Below the pieces are notes generated by a model that ran no database searches, was not told where the DNA came from, and saw nothing but the letters and a program-made list of their open reading frames with translations. This document shows, one piece after another, positions 16,863 to 26,401 of a DNA stretch of 64,000 nt (positions within the stretch are counted from its first letter, which is position 1; the number at the start of each line of letters is the position of its first letter). The stretch spans positions 1 to 64,000 of the forward strand of contig CAVCUQ010000001.1 of assembly GCA_963605425.1 (NCBI GenBank). The letters run 5' to 3'. This DNA is from JAEELC01 sp963605425 (GTDB taxonomy: Bacteria > Bacillota_I > Bacilli_A > Acholeplasmatales > Anaeroplasmataceae). The position numbers and the translations under genes were made by a program.

Positions 16863-18503
16863 CTAATTATCGTAGAAGATTGAACCACCAATAAATTCTC
16901 TTAGGATAGAATTACATGGGATCCATTTATCTGGAATATCTTTAAAGTATTTTAAGAACTTAATTAGTCTATTTGCTGTAATATAATGATTACTTTCAGG
17001 TTCTACTTCTTGTAAAACTTTCATCGCATATTTTTTCATTACACATAGTTCATAAGTAAGTTCTGAATTGAACACATAGTTAGCTTCACTTTGAGTAGGA
17101 TAAATCCAAGTGAATTCACCAGCACGAACATTGTCCCACATCTTTAGAGTTTCTTCTGCAGAAGCATTTCTATACTTATAGTCTCTTACAAGTCTTCTAA
17201 TTAATCTTATATCTGACATAGAAATAGGATTTTGAGAATCAATATGATATTGAGCTGTAGGAGCTATAAAGATCTTATACTTTTGGTTTGATGGAATTGA
17301 AGGAGTTAAACGTTCATTTAAAGCATGAATACCTTCAATCATAACTGGTTGACCTTTTTCAAGTTTTACAGTTTCACCAACTTCTCTCTTACCTGTTTTA
17401 AAGTTATATAATGGCAGAGTTACTTCTTCTCCATTAATTAGGGCATACATATCTTGGTCAAATCTTTCGATATCTAAAGCCTCAATATGTTCTAAATCAG
17501 GTTCACCTTTACTTGTTAGGGGTGCTAGAGATTTATCTAAGTAATAATTATCTAAAGAAATCATTACAGGTCTAATACCACGAGAAAGTAGTTCAACTCT
17601 AAGTCTATTACAGAAAGTTGTTTTACCACTTGATGAAGGACCAGCAATTGCAATTAATCTAATATCAGGATCTTTCTTAATATTATATCCTAGTTCAGCT
17701 AGCATATTATTATGCTTAGTTTCACAAATATTAATAAATTCATTGCTTTGACCTGCTTCAATTAACTTGTTCATTTGCCAAATAGATGAAGCTTTAATAA
17801 TGTTACCCCATTCATTTTCTGCTCTTAAAGTTTTAGAGAAAATCTTTTCATCTGTAAATTCCGGTATTTCACCATTTAATTCAGCTCTAGGGTATTGAAT
17901 AATCAATCCTGGGAAGTAAAGCATTAAATTGAATTTAGTGATATAACCTGTAGAAGGTACCATATAACCAAACATGTAATTCAAATAATTATCACATTTG
18001 TACATATGAACTGTATCTTCAGGTCTATAATCTAGCATGTTTGACTTATCATGATATCCTAAACTATTATAAATCTTTTTAGCTTCTTCTACTGTTGTAG
18101 AATATCTTTTAATAGGTAGGTCTTTTTGAATTAAATCATTCATTTCAGCTTGAATAGTATCAATTACCTTTGGATTTACAGGTCCATTAATACCTGAGAT
18201 ATTTGCAAATATAGCTCTTGAAACAGAATAGTTATAAACTACCTTAACTTTCTTATATAATCTATTAACAGCCATTGCAAATAAGTATCTTAAAGAATTT
18301 TGATAAATTAAAACTGCATCAGAATTACATAAATCTAAGAATTCAACTTTACAATCTTTATTTGGTAAAATGTAATTTAATTCTCTTAATCTATTATCTA
18401 CATTAGCACAATAATATTTTTTCTTATCATTATCATCCAATAATTCAATTAGACGAGTTCCCTCTTTTACTTCTACGGTTTTATTAAAATATGTTACTTT
18501 CAT
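16863..18503 (-). CDS. Nucleoside (uridine-type) kinase with N-terminal TGS domain
   Basis: 546 residues. The N-terminal ~60 residues are TGS-like (MKVTYFNKTVEVKEGTRLIE). A middle domain at ~70-260 resembles the second additional domain of Thr/Ala-tRNA synthetases. The C-terminal P-loop kinase has AGPSSSGKTTF near 292, SLDNYYLDK and EGIHALNE. This three-part protein is a known Firmicutes/Thermotoga nucleoside kinase type. It phosphorylates a ribonucleoside, probably uridine or cytidine, with ATP or GTP. Start ATG 18503 follows AGAAGGGAT; 60 bases of upstream open frame overlap the promoter and are excluded. The promoter carries a cre-like operator, which suggests catabolite control. Confidence 0.85.
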   Translation of the reverse strand: MKVTYFNKTVEVKEGTRLIELLDDNDKKKYYCANVDNRLRELNYILPNKDCKVEFLDLCNSDAVLIYQNSLRYLFAMAVNRLYKKVKVVYNYSVSRAIFANISGINGPVNPKVIDTIQAEMNDLIQKDLPIKRYSTTVEEAKKIYNSLGYHDKSNMLDYRPEDTVHMYKCDNYLNYMFGYMVPSTGYITKFNLMLYFPGLIIQYPRAELNGEIPEFTDEKIFSKTLRAENEWGNIIKASSIWQMNKLIEAGQSNEFINICETKHNNMLAELGYNIKKDPDIRLIAIAGPSSSGKTTFCNRLRVELLSRGIRPVMISLDNYYLDKSLAPLTSKGEPDLEHIEALDIERFDQDMYALINGEEVTLPLYNFKTGKREVGETVKLEKGQPVMIEGIHALNERLTPSIPSNQKYKIFIAPTAQYHIDSQNPISMSDIRLIRRLVRDYKYRNASAEETLKMWDNVRAGEFTWIYPTQSEANYVFNSELTYELCVMKKYAMKVLQEVEPESNHYITANRLIKFLKYFKDIPDKWIPCNSILREFIGGSIFYDN

Positions 18504-18534
18504 TTTATCCCTTCTTTCTTTGAAAGCGTAGTTA

Positions 18535-18563
18535 ATTATATCACGACTTGTAAGCGTTTGCAA
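18535..18563 (-). promoter_or_regulatory. Promoter with overlapping cre-like site
   Basis: Leftward TTGCAA (18558-18563), 17 bases, TATAAT (18535-18540). TTGTAAGCGTTTGCAA at 18548-18563 fits the CcpA consensus WTGNAANCGNWNNCW and covers the -35, so CcpA would repress. Confidence 0.65.
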
Positions 18564-18581
18564 TATCGATTTTTTGAGTCT

Positions 18582-18607
18582 AAAAAAGGCAGTTTAATCA
18601 ACTACCT
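18582..18607 (-). terminator. Terminator of the DUF2828 gene
   Basis: AGGCAGTT and AACTACCT (one G-U) with a T-run read leftward. The stem overlaps the last codons of the gene. Confidence 0.7.
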
Positions 18608-20063
18608 TAATTTTGTTAAATATTTTATTGTTTAATATTTCAAGCATTGCTTCTAAAGGATTAGATTCATTGTTCTTAACAACCTCTTCAAATACTGATG
18701 AAGAGAATCCTGAAACCATCTTTATGCCTTGTTCATCATATTTAGCATGGTTAACGATACTAAAATATTCATTAACATTCCAGAAGACTAAAGCAGGTGC
18801 CTTATAGCCTTTCTTTTCAAACTTTTCTTTGATGATATGTGCATAGTATTTATTGTCGTCATCTTCAGCATAATCAAATTGCATATCAGAAACAATAATA
18901 ATACTTTCCAGCATGTCTTCTTGTTTAATATGATTCTTTAAAGCAGCCTCTAGTATCAAATCAAAGACAGCATTGATATTAGTATTGTCATATATTGCAG
19001 GAATACACTCAATCTTTTCATCAAGTGTCTTAGCTTTACTAAAATCTACAAAACTTGGTTTAGATGAGAAAGTAATTAATTTATCTTTCCAAATACCTTT
19101 ATTTCTTTCCGCAAAATAAATACCTAAAGAGATAGCTACATTTAAAGGATTTCCAGTCATTGAACCTGATGTATCAGCTACAACGATAGAATTTAAATTA
19201 CCTTCAACATAGTTAGGTAGTGCTTTCCATTGTTCTTCAATAGTTTTATCATAGCTTTGACATGATAAATATTTTCCGATTATTGAAAGAGATGCTTTAG
19301 CCAAAATATCATAAGGATATAAGGTTCCAGAATTAATCTTCTTATCTCCCTTAGAAACTGATTCAAGATACTTGTTATAATTAAGATTATCATTTTTTAA
19401 AAATGCATTTCTATAATTTAGCATAGCTTTTGAAGGTACTGCTTCATAATTAATTTTGTCGAATTCTTTATTACACATTTTAACTTCAACTACATCAATT
19501 TTCTTTCTAAGAAGAGAAAGAGTTTGTCTATATTCTTTCAAATTCATATTAAGATATTTAGCTGTTAATCTTCCAAGTTTTCTGCTTTCAGCACTTGATG
19601 TATTGCAAGATGCAAGCCACTTAGCACAAAGTGATGGATGATTGCTAGTTAAATCTGCTTTAATTTGATTGCATAGAATATCCATTGCATCCTTTTCAAG
19701 CGGAGTGTGGGCAAAGGCATAATAGTCATCAAATCTACCAAATTCGCTTACAAGTGCTAGATTAGCCCTCATAGTTTCAGTATGTCTATTTGCTAAATAG
19801 TTATAAATTAGACGAGTAACATTTCTTAAACCTTGGCCTAAACCTCTTATATTTCTTGTATAAAACAAGTTTTTCATAGCTAGTAATGCGTCTTCTTGAT
19901 AAGCTTTCTTAAAATAATTAAGACCTAACTGTCCATCTAATTTATACATAGAAATTTGACCGAAATAATCTAAATTAGCATTTAAAGTACTCTTTAAAGC
20001 TAATGCTCCATTTTCAGTATAAGTTTTATTTGATTCTTCTTTTAAAGCTTCTTCTAAATTCAT
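18594..20063 (-). CDS. DUF2828 protein, Ro60/TROVE-like with vWA domain
   Basis: 489 residues matching the DUF2828 plan: NGALALKSTLNANLDYF at the start, RNIRGLGQG, LCAKWLAS, the YRQTLSLLRKKIDVVE helix, and KINSGTLYPYDIL. A von Willebrand A domain starts near 295 with the MIDAS motif DTSGSM and ends with SDMQFDYA. Ro60 relatives form an RNA-binding HEAT-like ring that holds Y RNAs and misfolded RNAs; function in this branch is inferred. Start ATG 20063 follows a strong GGGAGGG site. A ~215-base leader carries a duplicated structured element, which could be a cis regulator or source of a Y-like RNA. Confidence 0.8.
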   Translation of the reverse strand: MNLEEALKEESNKTYTENGALALKSTLNANLDYFGQISMYKLDGQLGLNYFKKAYQEDALLAMKNLFYTRNIRGLGQGLRNVTRLIYNYLANRHTETMRANLALVSEFGRFDDYYAFAHTPLEKDAMDILCNQIKADLTSNHPSLCAKWLASCNTSSAESRKLGRLTAKYLNMNLKEYRQTLSLLRKKIDVVEVKMCNKEFDKINYEAVPSKAMLNYRNAFLKNDNLNYNKYLESVSKGDKKINSGTLYPYDILAKASLSIIGKYLSCQSYDKTIEEQWKALPNYVEGNLNSIVVADTSGSMTGNPLNVAISLGIYFAERNKGIWKDKLITFSSKPSFVDFSKAKTLDEKIECIPAIYDNTNINAVFDLILEAALKNHIKQEDMLESIIIVSDMQFDYAEDDDNKYYAHIIKEKFEKKGYKAPALVFWNVNEYFSIVNHAKYDEQGIKMVSGFSSSVFEEVVKNNESNPLEAMLEILNNKIFNKIKVVD

Positions 20064-20099
20064 ATAAATCCCTCCCAAAATAAAAAAACATATTTAACT

Positions 20100-20250
20100 A
20101 AGTTTTTTAAAACAAGATACTGTTTGTTACTTTTAATCTGAGATCAAAAGATTGCTGAAAGTACCTTTATTTTGTTTTACAAGATGCTATTGTTTTTGAA
20201 AATAGATCAAATCATTATAACAAAAAGTTGCTGTTAGCACCTTTACACAA
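20100..20250 (-). ncRNA. Tandem leader element upstream of the DUF2828 gene
   Basis: Two diverged copies sit ~76 bases apart in the leader. On the plus strand they cover 20145-20169 and 20221-20245, with 19 of 25 bases shared. Read leftward each begins AAAGGTRCT, then CAGCAA and CTTT or TTTTT, and can fold as AAAG/CTTT closing a small inner stem. Each is followed ~30-40 bases later by a shared ATCTTGT. It does not match a riboswitch class I know. It may be a tandem regulatory element or a Y-RNA-like transcript for the Ro60-like protein. Confidence 0.4.
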
Positions 20251-20283
20251 AAAAACTAGTAAAATATGTTATTGACATATATA

Positions 20284-20312
20284 GTTATAGGTCGCTTTTT
20301 TTAAAAAGTCAA
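20284..20312 (-). promoter_or_regulatory. Promoter of the DUF2828 transcript
   Basis: Leftward TTGACT (20307-20312), 17 bases, TATAAC (20284-20289), giving a leader of about 215 bases. Confidence 0.65.
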
Positions 20313-20344
20313 GTAAAATTTTAAAATTATTAAATTTATTGATC

Positions 20345-20378
20345 AAAAAAAGAAAACTAATCAATTAAGATTAGCTTT
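20345..20378 (-). terminator. Terminator of parE-parC
   Basis: CTAATC (20357-20362) and GATTAG (20369-20374) form a stem extended by A/T pairs, with T-runs read leftward. Confidence 0.75.
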
Positions 20379-20386
20379 CAATTTAT

Positions 20387-23104
20387 TTAGTTATTATCAT
20401 CAAAGAATGAAACTTTTTTCTTTCTAACAACTATTGTAGAAGGAGAGTCTTCTTCTTTCTTCTCTTCCTTTACAGGTGTAGATTCAACTACTTTTTCTTC
20501 TTTTTCAAGAATCTTATCAAGTAAATCTAAAGGATCTTTACTCTTCTTAGTTTTTTTCAAAACAGGTTCATCAAAAGAATCATAATTAAATAGATCAGCC
20601 TCTGTTTCTGCCTTATCTAATAAATAATCAGAATCAACACGGGTGTCAATCTCTTTTGCGTCATTTAAATATAATTTTAAAGGTGTTCCAAAGCCTTCTT
20701 TTATTATTTCTTTTCCAGCATCAGATACATTATATTTTAAATCTTTTGAACTGATTATATCAGTCTTATCTTGATAGATAACCCTAATATCTACACCCTC
20801 TTTAAATTGATTTGGAGTCATTACTCTTAAATCATTTAAAACGAATGGATTAGATTTAACAAGTTTGATTTGTCTTTCTCCTGTTCTTCCTCTTTGCGAT
20901 AGAACAAGGTCAGTCACTCTAATACGTTTAATGTAACCTCTATTTGTTAGTAATAATAAATCATCGTTTTTATTGCAATAATGAGCTGAGACTAAACTAG
21001 CACCCTCTTTAATGTTACAAGCTTTAATACCACCAGCATTTTTACCATATAGTTTAACATCAAGGGCTCTAAATCTAATAACTTCACAGTTGCTAGTAGC
21101 ACAAACAACTTCTAATGGATTATTTGTAATATCAGCTGAAACTATTTCATCATCGTCATCTAAAGCCATACATTTAACTTCTTTAGTTACTCTTGATACA
21201 TTAAATTCTTCAAGTAATGTTTGTTTAACTTGACCCTTTGCACTTGCAAGTAATATTTGAGCCTTTTCATTAAAGTCTCTGATTGCAAATACTTGTACAA
21301 AGTATTCACTAGGATTAATTTGACAAATATTATTTACAAATTCACCAATATCTCTTGTCTTACATTCATCTATTTTATAGATTGGAATATTAACAAAATA
21401 TCCTCTATTAGTAATACCTATTAAAGTATCAAGTGTCGATAAACATTTTTCAAAAATGATTGAATCTTTCTCACCCACAGTATTAACACTTGAAGCTTGA
21501 TAGCTCTTTAATGTCACTCTCTTAATATAACCAAATTTGGTCATAATAATCATAGCGTCTTCAGCTATAATTAAACTAGATTCATCAACATTTAGATTGT
21601 TAACCTCAGCTTCAATAGTAGTTCTACGAGGTTGGTCAATCTTATCAGATATTTCTTTTAGTTCGTGTTTTATAACCTTAAGTAAGTTCTTCTCACTTGA
21701 TAAAATAGAGTCGTATTCTGCAATGTTTTTAACAAGTAAATCATGTTCATTATGTAATTGTGTTACATCAGTATTTGATAATCTATACAATTGCATTGCA
21801 AGAATTGCATCAGCTTGTATTTCACTAAAATCAAATTTATTAATTAATTGTTCTTTAGCATCTTGTTTATTAGCAGAATGTCTAATTGTATGAATTACAT
21901 CATCTAATATTGACACCATCTTAATTAAACCATCAACAATATGTAATCTATGACTATCTTTAGCCTTTAGGAAGTTAGTTCTATTAGTAATTACATCTTT
22001 TTGATGATCAATATAGGCTTGTAATATTTCAAGAACACCAAGACGTTCAGGTCTCATGTTATGAATTACAACCATATTATATTTTAAGTTAGTTTGTAAA
22101 TTAGTATTCTTAAATAAATATTTAATGATAGCTTCAGGATTAGCCCCTTCTTTTAAGTCGATAGCAATTCTAATACCATGTCTATCTGTTTCATCTCTAA
22201 CTTCATCAATACCATCAACTTTATGATCAATACGAAGTTGTTCAATTCTTTCAACTGTCTTTTGTTTAACAGTATCAAATGGAATCTCTGTTACAACAAT
22301 TCTTTTGTGTTTAGAATCGATATCTTCAATAAAATATTTACTTCTAATTACAACAGTACCTGAACCAGTTAAGAAGGCTTCTCTAATACCCTCTCTTCCC
22401 ATGGCTACACCACCAGTAGGGAAATCAGGACCTGGCATAATTTCAAGTAACTCATCAATTGTCATATTAGGATGATCAATTTTATATATAGTAGCGTCAA
22501 CTACTTCCTTCATATTATGCGTAGGAATATATGTTGCGTAACCTGATGAAATACCCATACCACCATTTACTAAGATATTAGGAAATCTTGCTGGTAAAAC
22601 GATTGGTTCTTTTTCTTCACCATCGAAGTTATCAATCATTTCAACAGTTTTCTTTTCAATATCTTGTAACATGTAGTCAGCATTCTTAGATAATCTACAT
22701 TCAGTATAACGGCTAGCAGCTGGACCATCACCATCAATTGACCCATTATTACCTTGAAGATCAACGAGTGTAACACCCATCTTCCATGATTGTGACATGT
22801 GTACTAAAGCTTCGTAAATAGAAGAGTCACCATGTGGGTGATATTTACCCATTACATCTCCTACAACTCTAGCACATTTTTTATATTGAGCAGTTGATAC
22901 AAGTTTTAATTGACTCATACCAAAAAGGATTCTTCTTTGAACCGGTTTTAAACCATCTCTAACATCTGGAATGGCTCTCTCTTGAATGATGGCTTTAGAA
23001 TAACGACCAAAACGGTCTCCTACAACATCTTCAAGTTTTGCAGTTTGGAAGGATTCATTTGCAAATTTATCAAGTTCTTCCATCACATTTCTTTTCTTTG
23101 CCAT
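20387..23104 (-). CDS. parC: DNA topoisomerase IV subunit A
   Basis: 905 residues. FGRYSKAIIQERAIPDVRDG starts the winged-helix core, HPHGDSSIYEALVHMSQ is the quinolone-resistance region, and the catalytic Tyr lies in AASRYTECRLS near residue 132. The C-terminal beta-propeller lacks a QRRGGKG GyrA box and has SQRGRTGERQ instead. A Lys/Glu-rich tail of ~60 residues is unusual. ParC with ParE decatenates daughter chromosomes. Pairing with parE 3 bases upstream and divergent plsY matches the B. subtilis plsY/parE-parC locus, favouring topo IV over gyrase. Confidence 0.9.
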   Translation of the reverse strand: MAKKRNVMEELDKFANESFQTAKLEDVVGDRFGRYSKAIIQERAIPDVRDGLKPVQRRILFGMSQLKLVSTAQYKKCARVVGDVMGKYHPHGDSSIYEALVHMSQSWKMGVTLVDLQGNNGSIDGDGPAASRYTECRLSKNADYMLQDIEKKTVEMIDNFDGEEKEPIVLPARFPNILVNGGMGISSGYATYIPTHNMKEVVDATIYKIDHPNMTIDELLEIMPGPDFPTGGVAMGREGIREAFLTGSGTVVIRSKYFIEDIDSKHKRIVVTEIPFDTVKQKTVERIEQLRIDHKVDGIDEVRDETDRHGIRIAIDLKEGANPEAIIKYLFKNTNLQTNLKYNMVVIHNMRPERLGVLEILQAYIDHQKDVITNRTNFLKAKDSHRLHIVDGLIKMVSILDDVIHTIRHSANKQDAKEQLINKFDFSEIQADAILAMQLYRLSNTDVTQLHNEHDLLVKNIAEYDSILSSEKNLLKVIKHELKEISDKIDQPRRTTIEAEVNNLNVDESSLIIAEDAMIIMTKFGYIKRVTLKSYQASSVNTVGEKDSIIFEKCLSTLDTLIGITNRGYFVNIPIYKIDECKTRDIGEFVNNICQINPSEYFVQVFAIRDFNEKAQILLASAKGQVKQTLLEEFNVSRVTKEVKCMALDDDDEIVSADITNNPLEVVCATSNCEVIRFRALDVKLYGKNAGGIKACNIKEGASLVSAHYCNKNDDLLLLTNRGYIKRIRVTDLVLSQRGRTGERQIKLVKSNPFVLNDLRVMTPNQFKEGVDIRVIYQDKTDIISSKDLKYNVSDAGKEIIKEGFGTPLKLYLNDAKEIDTRVDSDYLLDKAETEADLFNYDSFDEPVLKKTKKSKDPLDLLDKILEKEEKVVESTPVKEEKKEEDSPSTIVVRKKKVSFFDDNN

Positions 23105-23107
23105 ATC

Positions 23108-25066
23108 CTAAGCCTCCTCTCCAGTTAAATCAATCTTATCAATTTCATATTCATCTTCTAATGAGAATTGGACATGATTTTCAAGCCAAGTTCTTCTCTT
23201 AGATGCATCATCACCCATGAATAGATTAATCTCATTTTCAGCTTCTGCAAAATCTTCAAGTTTAACTTGAATAAGTGTTCTAGATTCAGGATTCATAGTA
23301 GTTTCCCAAAGCTGTTCAGCACTCATTTCACCAAGTCCTTTGAAACGAGAAATTGATACATTGTTCTTATCTAATTTTTTCATAATAGTTTGTAATTCTT
23401 CAGTAGTATAAGCATATTTTGTAAATGCATTTTTACCACCTTTATTAGAAACTTTAAATAGAGGTGGTACAGCAATAAATACTCTTCCATCTTCTATTAA
23501 TGGTCTCATATATCTAAAGAAGAATGTAAGTAATAGAATTTGAATATGAGCACCATCATCATCGGCGTCAGTCATAATAATTACTTTTTTATAATTACAT
23601 TTTTTAATATCAAATTTATCACCATAATCAGCACCGATAGTGTAGATCATAGTCGCAATTTCTTGGTTTGCAAGAGCTGCATCTTCATTTGCTTTTTCAG
23701 TATTTAATACTTTACCACGAAGAGGTAATATTGCTTGATATAATCTATCTCTTCCGCTTTTTGCAGAACCACCGGCAGAGTCACCTTCCACAAGGAATAA
23801 TTCATTAATTTCTTTATTCTTACCTTGAGCAGGAGATAATTTAGCAGATAAATTAATTTCTTGTTTATCTTTCTTATCAAGTCTAATTTGATTTCTAGCT
23901 TTTCTTGCAGCCTCACGAGCTTTAGCATTCTTTTGTGCTTTTTCAATAACTTGTTCAGCAAGAGTTTTATTATTTGCTAAATACTTCATCAAATTATCAT
24001 ATAAAACATCATTTACAGCTGTTTTAGCACTAGGTGTACCAAGTCTACCTTTTGTTTGACCTTCAAATTCCAAAACGGATTCTTCAACTCTAACAGATAC
24101 AATACCAACTAGACCACAACGAATATCATTACCATCAAGATTATCATCTTTAACAGATAAAATATTAAACTTTCTACCAAAATCATTAAAAGCTTTCGTA
24201 ATTGCAAGTTTATAACCTATTTCATGAGATCCACCATCACGAGTACGAAGGTTATTTGCAAAAGAAATTAAAGTTTCATCAAAACCTTCAGTGTAGCACA
24301 TTGCAACCTCAACACCGATTGGTCCTTCTGAACCTTCAAAATAAACAGGTTCTGCCATTAAACCTTTACCTGAAACCATATCAGCTACATATTGTTTAAT
24401 ACCATTTTCAAATTCAAATGAATCGGATTTATTAGAATTATGATCAATTAAAGTCATCTTAAGACCCTTAATTAAATAAGCACCTTCTTTTAAACGTTCC
24501 TTAATAGTATCATAATTGAAAATTACAGTTGAAAAAATTGCAGGATCTGGTTTGAATGTTACAGTAGTACCGCATTTGTTAGTATCCCCTAAGCAGACAA
24601 CATCATGCAACTTCTTACCGCCATTTTCAAATTCAATTTCATACATTTTACCTTCTCTGCACGAAACAACTTTCATGTAAGTAGATAGGGCATTTACAAC
24701 CTTACCACCTACACCATGTAAACCACCAGATACTTTATATCCTCCTGCTTGACCAAATTTACCACCAGCATGAAGAATAGAATAGATAACTTCTAAAGAA
24801 TTAAGTCCTGTTTCATGGTTAATACCAACAGGAACACCTCTACCATGGTCAGTTATAGTAACAGAACCATCAGTGTTAATTTCAACCTTAATTTCTTTAC
24901 CATATCCAGCAAGAGCTTCATCAATTGCATTATCAACAATTTCCCAAATTAAATAATGTAATCCTCTTGAATCGGTCGAACCTATATACATACCAGGTCT
25001 TTTTCTTACAGGATCTAAACCTTTTAAAACTTCAATCGTATCAGCATTATAATTATCTTTAGGCAT
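23108..25066 (-). CDS. parE: DNA topoisomerase IV subunit B
   Basis: 652 residues. A GHKL ATPase domain shows EIVDNAIDEALAGYG, HGRGVPVG and GGLHGVGGKVVNALS. The TOPRIM domain shows LFLVEGDSAGGSAK, MTDADDDGAHI and the closing SRFKGLGEMSAEQLWETTMNP. The GLHYLIWEIVDNA start is ParE-like. Start ATG follows GGAGAG. The gene is first in the parE-parC operon, divergent from plsY with a 150-base shared control region. Confidence 0.92.
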   Translation of the reverse strand: MPKDNYNADTIEVLKGLDPVRKRPGMYIGSTDSRGLHYLIWEIVDNAIDEALAGYGKEIKVEINTDGSVTITDHGRGVPVGINHETGLNSLEVIYSILHAGGKFGQAGGYKVSGGLHGVGGKVVNALSTYMKVVSCREGKMYEIEFENGGKKLHDVVCLGDTNKCGTTVTFKPDPAIFSTVIFNYDTIKERLKEGAYLIKGLKMTLIDHNSNKSDSFEFENGIKQYVADMVSGKGLMAEPVYFEGSEGPIGVEVAMCYTEGFDETLISFANNLRTRDGGSHEIGYKLAITKAFNDFGRKFNILSVKDDNLDGNDIRCGLVGIVSVRVEESVLEFEGQTKGRLGTPSAKTAVNDVLYDNLMKYLANNKTLAEQVIEKAQKNAKAREAARKARNQIRLDKKDKQEINLSAKLSPAQGKNKEINELFLVEGDSAGGSAKSGRDRLYQAILPLRGKVLNTEKANEDAALANQEIATMIYTIGADYGDKFDIKKCNYKKVIIMTDADDDGAHIQILLLTFFFRYMRPLIEDGRVFIAVPPLFKVSNKGGKNAFTKYAYTTEELQTIMKKLDKNNVSISRFKGLGEMSAEQLWETTMNPESRTLIQVKLEDFAEAENEINLFMGDDASKRRTWLENHVQFSLEDEYEIDKIDLTGEEA

Positions 25067-25162
25067 AATATCTCTCCTTTAAAAAATACATATAAAATTA
25101 TTATACAAAAAATGATTTAATTAAACAATAAAGAGAAAATTAAAATTTTAAGAATACTACAA

Positions 25163-25191
25163 TTGAGATTTTCATAAATTCTTTGTATAAT
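25163..25191 (+). promoter_or_regulatory. plsY promoter
   Basis: TTGAGA, 17 bases, TATAAT. The transcript start would fall near 25198, after the ATG at 25196, supporting start codon 25217. Confidence 0.65.
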
Positions 25192-25216
25192 TTATATGAA
25201 CTTAAGGGGGCTTTTT

Positions 25217-25939
25217 ATGGTCTTATTTGAAACAGTACAAAATGTTTTATATCCTATTTTATTTTTAATATTATCTTATTTAATTGGTGCTATTCCTAAT
25301 GGTTTAATATTTGGTCTTATCTTTAAACATCAAGATATAAGAAAACTTGGATCAGGAAATATAGGTTCTACTAATACAATTAGAAACTTTGGACTAAAAA
25401 TTGGTATTCCTGTCTTTATTCTTGAAGTATTAAAAGGTGGAATTATGATAATTCTTGTAAAATATGTATTTGATACAAGATTATTTGATAACCATGTACC
25501 ACTTATTTTCTACGGAGTAGCAGCTGCTATAGGTCATTTGTTTCCTATCTATATTAAATTTAAAGGTGGTAAAATAGTAGCCCCATCTCTTGGTATATTA
25601 CTTGCATTATCACCAGTTCCAGCACTGTCTTGTCTTGTAGTATTCTGGATAGTAGTACTTACAATAGGTTATGTATCAATTGCTTCATGTTCAGCTGCCG
25701 TTACAGCTGTTATTGTTATGTGGATTCAATATGCAGTAAATCTAGAAACTTCAAATCTAGGGCTTGATTATCTGTTTGGTAAACCTGAACTTGTAACATG
25801 TATAATGTATACTGTTCTAGCTGGAGTTATAATTTTTAGACATAAATCTAATTTCAAAAGATTACGCGAAGGAACTGAACTTAAAGCTAAAATTAAATTA
25901 AAAATGGAAGAAAAGCGTAAAAAAAAGGCTGAAGAATAA
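25217..25939 (+). CDS. plsY: Acyl-phosphate:glycerol-3-phosphate acyltransferase PlsY
   Basis: An integral membrane enzyme that makes lysophosphatidate from acyl phosphate. Motif 1 is GSGNIGSTNTIRNFG, motif 2 HLFPIYIKFKGGK and motif 3 RHKSNFKRLREGTE. Motif 2 continues as GGKIVAPSLG where the usual text is GGKGVATS. About five membrane segments are visible and the C-terminus is Lys-rich. Start ATG 25217 is 6 bases after AAGGGGG. It is divergent from parE and convergent with the yneF-like gene, sharing a bidirectional terminator. Confidence 0.88.
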   Translation: MVLFETVQNVLYPILFLILSYLIGAIPNGLIFGLIFKHQDIRKLGSGNIGSTNTIRNFGLKIGIPVFILEVLKGGIMIILVKYVFDTRLFDNHVPLIFYGVAAAIGHLFPIYIKFKGGKIVAPSLGILLALSPVPALSCLVVFWIVVLTIGYVSIASCSAAVTAVIVMWIQYAVNLETSNLGLDYLFGKPELVTCIMYTVLAGVIIFRHKSNFKRLREGTELKAKIKLKMEEKRKKKAEE

Positions 25940-25956
25940 ATCTTCAGTCTTTTTAT
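25921..25956. terminator. Bidirectional terminator between plsY and yneF
   Basis: GGCTGAAGA and TCTTCAGTC form a 9-bp stem, flanked by an A-run on the left and a T-run on the right, so it works both ways. Confidence 0.85.
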
Positions 25957-26186
25957 TTAGCTTCTTCCATTGACTTTTGAATTTGACGAGCTTGCTTTTC
26001 AGATAGAGTTCTTCCGCTAGCCGCATACATAGCCTTAATTTGGTTAATTGTAATAGGTGGGTTCTTCTTTAATTCTTTCTTAAATACGAAACGAGAAACA
26101 AAGAAACCAATTACAAGTCCAGCTAGTACACAAACAATAATAATACCTACAAGTGATCCTACAGGCATATTAAGATTAAGTAACAT
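25953..26186 (-). CDS. yneF: YneF/UPF0154 family small membrane protein
   Basis: 77 residues. One N-terminal membrane helix (about residues 10-32) is followed by the family signature KKNPPITINQIKAMYAASGRTLSEKQARQI. A conserved single-pass protein of low-GC Gram-positives; its role is unknown. It has an AAGGAGA site and is convergent with plsY. Confidence 0.85.
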   Translation of the reverse strand: MLLNLNMPVGSLVGIIIVCVLAGLVIGFFVSRFVFKKELKKNPPITINQIKAMYAASGRTLSEKQARQIQKSMEEAK

Positions 26187-26300
26187 AATTTAATATCTCC
26201 TTTTTAAATTTCTATAATTATTTTATATGAAATAATAAATTATTGCAATAAGCATAAATAAATAATCGATTTAGCAATGTATTATTAATAATCCGTTTTG

Positions 26301-26314
26301 TTAGTCTAGACTAA
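26301..26314. repeat. Perfect palindrome upstream of the ferredoxin gene
   Basis: TTAGTCTAGACTAA is a 14-base perfect dyad about 33 bases upstream of the ferredoxin -35. It may be an operator; no binding protein is implied by the sequence. Confidence 0.3.
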
Positions 26315-26346
26315 TAAAAAATCCCTTACCTAAAGCCTTTTCTATC

Positions 26347-26375
26347 TTGAATATTACTCTTCTTTATACTATAAT
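26347..26375 (+). promoter_or_regulatory. Ferredoxin promoter
   Basis: TTGAAT, 17 bases, TATAAT, a near-consensus promoter 27 bases before the start codon. Confidence 0.75.
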
Positions 26376-26401
26376 GAAATTACTTAAGGAGGGTATATAT
26401 T

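Noticed and set aside
20387..25066. Gyrase (gyrA/gyrB) instead of topoisomerase IV
   Set aside because: No QRRGGKG GyrA box is seen, the text is ParE/ParC-like, and the divergent plsY neighbour matches the topo IV locus.
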